Positions 62,555-64,000 of a stretch of DNA of 64,000 bases are shown one piece after another. The notes beneath the pieces were generated by a model. It ran no database searches, was not told the DNA's origin, and saw only the letters and a list, made by a program, of their open reading frames with translations. Where the stretch lies: contig DATHMF010000016.1 in NCBI GenBank assembly GCA_035487355.1, forward strand, positions 26,427 to 90,426, written 5' to 3'. Origin of the DNA: Terriglobales bacterium. GTDB taxonomy: Bacteria; Acidobacteriota; Terriglobia; Terriglobales; Acidobacteriaceae. The position numbers and the translations under genes were made by a program. The first letter of the stretch is position 1. Each line of letters starts with the position of its first letter.

Positions 62555-62581
62555 TGACGTAGCGCCGGCGTCTCGCCGGCT
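62555..62581. repeat. GTAGCGCCGGCGTCTCGCCGGC-type repeat
   Basis: GACGTAGCGCCGGCG followed by TCTCGCCGGCT contains a GCCGGCG/CGCCGGC inverted repeat. It looks like one of the short GC-rich palindromic elements seen between genes in acidobacterial genomes (recollection, not checked). Confidence 0.4.
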
Positions 62582-63019
62582 GTTGTGTCGGTGGTCTTGT
62601 CTTAACTCCTGTGGATAGAAATCTAAAACTGTATAACCACCAAATCACACAGAACCAAACCGCATATATGTGTAGATATCAGTTATGTTGTCATGCATCA
62701 CCAAACACCCTTTGGACGGCATTTGCAGATATGATTGGCCTCATAAAACCGGCTTCTGCACCGGTCGTTGGCAAGGCCACGTGCTTTCGATTGCTGCGAT
62801 CTTGGAAGAGAAGACGTGTTGAGTGGCCGAGGCAAGGCATTGACCAACCAAGCCGTCTAGGGGAGGTTGAACTTGAGGTGGTCTCAGTCGCAACTTCTCA
62901 ACTTCCGGATCGCCCGTTATGCGTTCAAGTGGAACCGGACACAGTTCACTTCTCGTCGAAGGTCTCTGACCTCTTCGCTAGTCAAAGGATTTGTGTCTCT
63001 CTTTGGCTCTGTGGAGGTT

Positions 63020-64000
63020 TTACTTCTTCGGACTTGGTGCGACCCCACCGGGAACGGTTCCTTCGAACTTCAGGATGAGCCCTTTCCTTCCAACGGCCCA
63101 GCCGCGGTGCGCGTCCGCGAAGCCGATCGTGTTGGTGTGCTCCTCGTTCATCTGCTCCCAGTTCTTTCCTCGATCAATCGAGTAGTCGATTCCGGTTGGT
63201 CCAACCGCGAACACGGTGGGACCGGGCGTGTCCGGCACAACCGCGACACCCCAGCGGTATCCCGCGGGACGGTGGCTGCTCTCCTTCCAAGTCTTGCCGC
63301 CGTCGTCACTGTAGGCGGAATTTGGCTTCACAACCTGCGGATGATCATAGTCTCCGCCGACGATCACCAGCCGGTCGGCATCCACGACGGCGATCGAGAA
63401 GACGCCCTGGTTCAGGCCGGTGACGAGCGGCGCCTCGGAGGCGGTCCACGTCTTGCCGGAATCGGCAGTGTGGAAGACGCGTGATGCGTTTTCGGTCACG
63501 AACCACGCCCGCCAGTTTTCCTTTCTCCCTTTCTCCTCAGCATACGTTGCGATGCAGGTTCCAGAGGCCGGCGAGCCTTCACCGTTCTTTGCCGGAGGTA
63601 TCGTGTTCGACTGAAGCGGCACCCAGTACGCGCCGCCGTCGGAGGTTGTCAGCAGCTCGGGCTTACCGTCCAATGGGTCGCCGACCACGATGCCGTGCGT
63701 CGCGTCCCAGAAGGCCATGCAATCGAGGAACGCCTTCGGGTTCTGCTCTGTGTATTCCAGCAACCAGTTCTTGCCAGCATCCGTCGTCTTGTAGATGCGC
63801 GACTCGTTGCCCTTTCCGATCGACAGCAGGTAAGCGGTCTCGCCGTCGATGGCGTACACGTCGCGAAAGTCGAGCTTCTCGGCCCCGGCGACCGTCCCGG
63901 CCTGCCACGTCTCGCCGCCGTCTGTGGTACGAACGAATGTCCCGCCCGTGCCGCTGACCCAAACGACGTTACCGTTGACGATGCTCAATCCGTGCAGGCT
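63020..64000 (-). CDS. BNR/Ycf48-like beta-propeller protein (5' end beyond window)
   Basis: The frame is open to the right edge, so only the C-terminal 326 residues are present. Repeated sialidase-type Asp boxes are visible: TTDGGETWQAG, TTDAGKNWLLE, HTADSGKTWTAS and SDDGGKTWKES, a pattern of S/TxDxGxxW. They mark a six- or seven-bladed beta-propeller resembling Ycf48/BNR proteins. No glycosidase active site can be judged without the N-terminus. The DNA looks GC-richer than the preceding intergenic region. Function unknown; often an exported adhesin or assembly factor. Confidence 0.8.
   Translation of the reverse strand, partial: SLHGLSIVNGNVVWVSGTGGTFVRTTDGGETWQAGTVAGAEKLDFRDVYAIDGETAYLLSIGKGNESRIYKTTDAGKNWLLEYTEQNPKAFLDCMAFWDATHGIVVGDPLDGKPELLTTSDGGAYWVPLQSNTIPPAKNGEGSPASGTCIATYAEEKGRKENWRAWFVTENASRVFHTADSGKTWTASEAPLVTGLNQGVFSIAVVDADRLVIVGGDYDHPQVVKPNSAYSDDGGKTWKESSHRPAGYRWGVAVVPDTPGPTVFAVGPTGIDYSIDRGKNWEQMNEEHTNTIGFADAHRGWAVGRKGLILKFEGTVPGGVAPSPKK

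Larger units (their letters stand above)
62430..63019. other. intergenic region after the receptor gene
   Basis: 590 bp with the receptor terminator (62464-62497), a GCGCCGGCGTCTCGCCGGC repeat (62555-62581) and otherwise no credible gene. A 155-codon plus-strand ORF from 62611 has no ribosome site and overlaps the 3' end of the BNR gene, so I leave it out. Confidence 0.5.

Noticed and set aside
62611..63078. 155-codon plus-strand ORF after the receptor gene
   Set aside because: No ribosome site, no recognisable protein, and its 3' part is antisense to the BNR gene.
1..64000. CRISPR array
   Set aside because: I looked for regularly spaced 24-40-bp direct repeats and found only the 80-bp tandem pair and dispersed intergenic elements.

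Overview
The window looks like chromosome from a diderm soil bacterium, most probably an acidobacterium of the Terriglobia type. The evidence is the protein style rather than an rRNA gene, since none is present. It includes a TonB-dependent receptor with a carboxypeptidase-regulatory N-terminal domain, a secreted YD/RHS giant, a secreted TPR-CHAT protease beside an ECF-like sigma factor, exported Ig-like proteins, and several families of short intergenic repeats. Genes are densely packed, often with 4-base stop/start overlaps.

Layout. 1-6.1 kb: the 5' part of a GH20 hexosaminidase, an LprI-like exported protein, a membrane hybrid histidine kinase, tRNA-Arg(CCT) and a repeat-rich non-coding stretch that also carries a decayed fragment of a second lprI-like gene. 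6.1-17.5 kb (all minus strand): a 1906-residue secreted RHS protein, then a module read in the order TPR-CHAT protease, sigma factor, membrane anti-sigma-like protein. 17.9-20.7 kb: a TPR/retropepsin lipoprotein, an exported DinB-like protein and a small lipoprotein. 20.7-30.9 kb (minus): plsC, an M61 peptidase, mpl, an LD-carboxypeptidase, dapF, mgtC-like, a membrane glycosyltransferase, a PfkB kinase and mtnP. Three of these (Mpl, LD-carboxypeptidase, DapF) handle the diaminopimelate-containing murein peptide.

30.9-36.4 kb is accessory: a VOC protein, an 80-bp tandem repeat, a Cys/His zinc-knuckle-like protein, a truncated IS4/Tn5-type transposase and two exported proteins of unknown role. 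36.4-53 kb is mostly housekeeping: a TPR protein, a GH51-like arabinofuranosidase, leuB, a compact ygfZ-DUF1844-MBL-ribF operon, transporters, a glutaredoxin-like protein, OsmC, a CDF exporter, a SurA-like isomerase, the menG-aroB pair and nadB. 53-64 kb: a TerC-type protein, a sugar porter with a large periplasmic insertion, an M28 peptidase, tRNA-Ala(CGC), a GntR regulator divergent from a large TonB-dependent receptor with palindromic operator candidates between them, and a BNR-repeat protein cut by the right edge.

The most interesting region is 12.2-17.5 kb. A periplasm-targeted caspase-like protease sits in one transcription unit with a sigma factor and a single-pass anti-sigma-like protein. 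This recalls, with a different topology, the protease/inhibitor/sigma logic of type III-E CRISPR (craspase) systems, but no CRISPR components are present here. All functional statements come from motif recognition by eye; no database search was possible.
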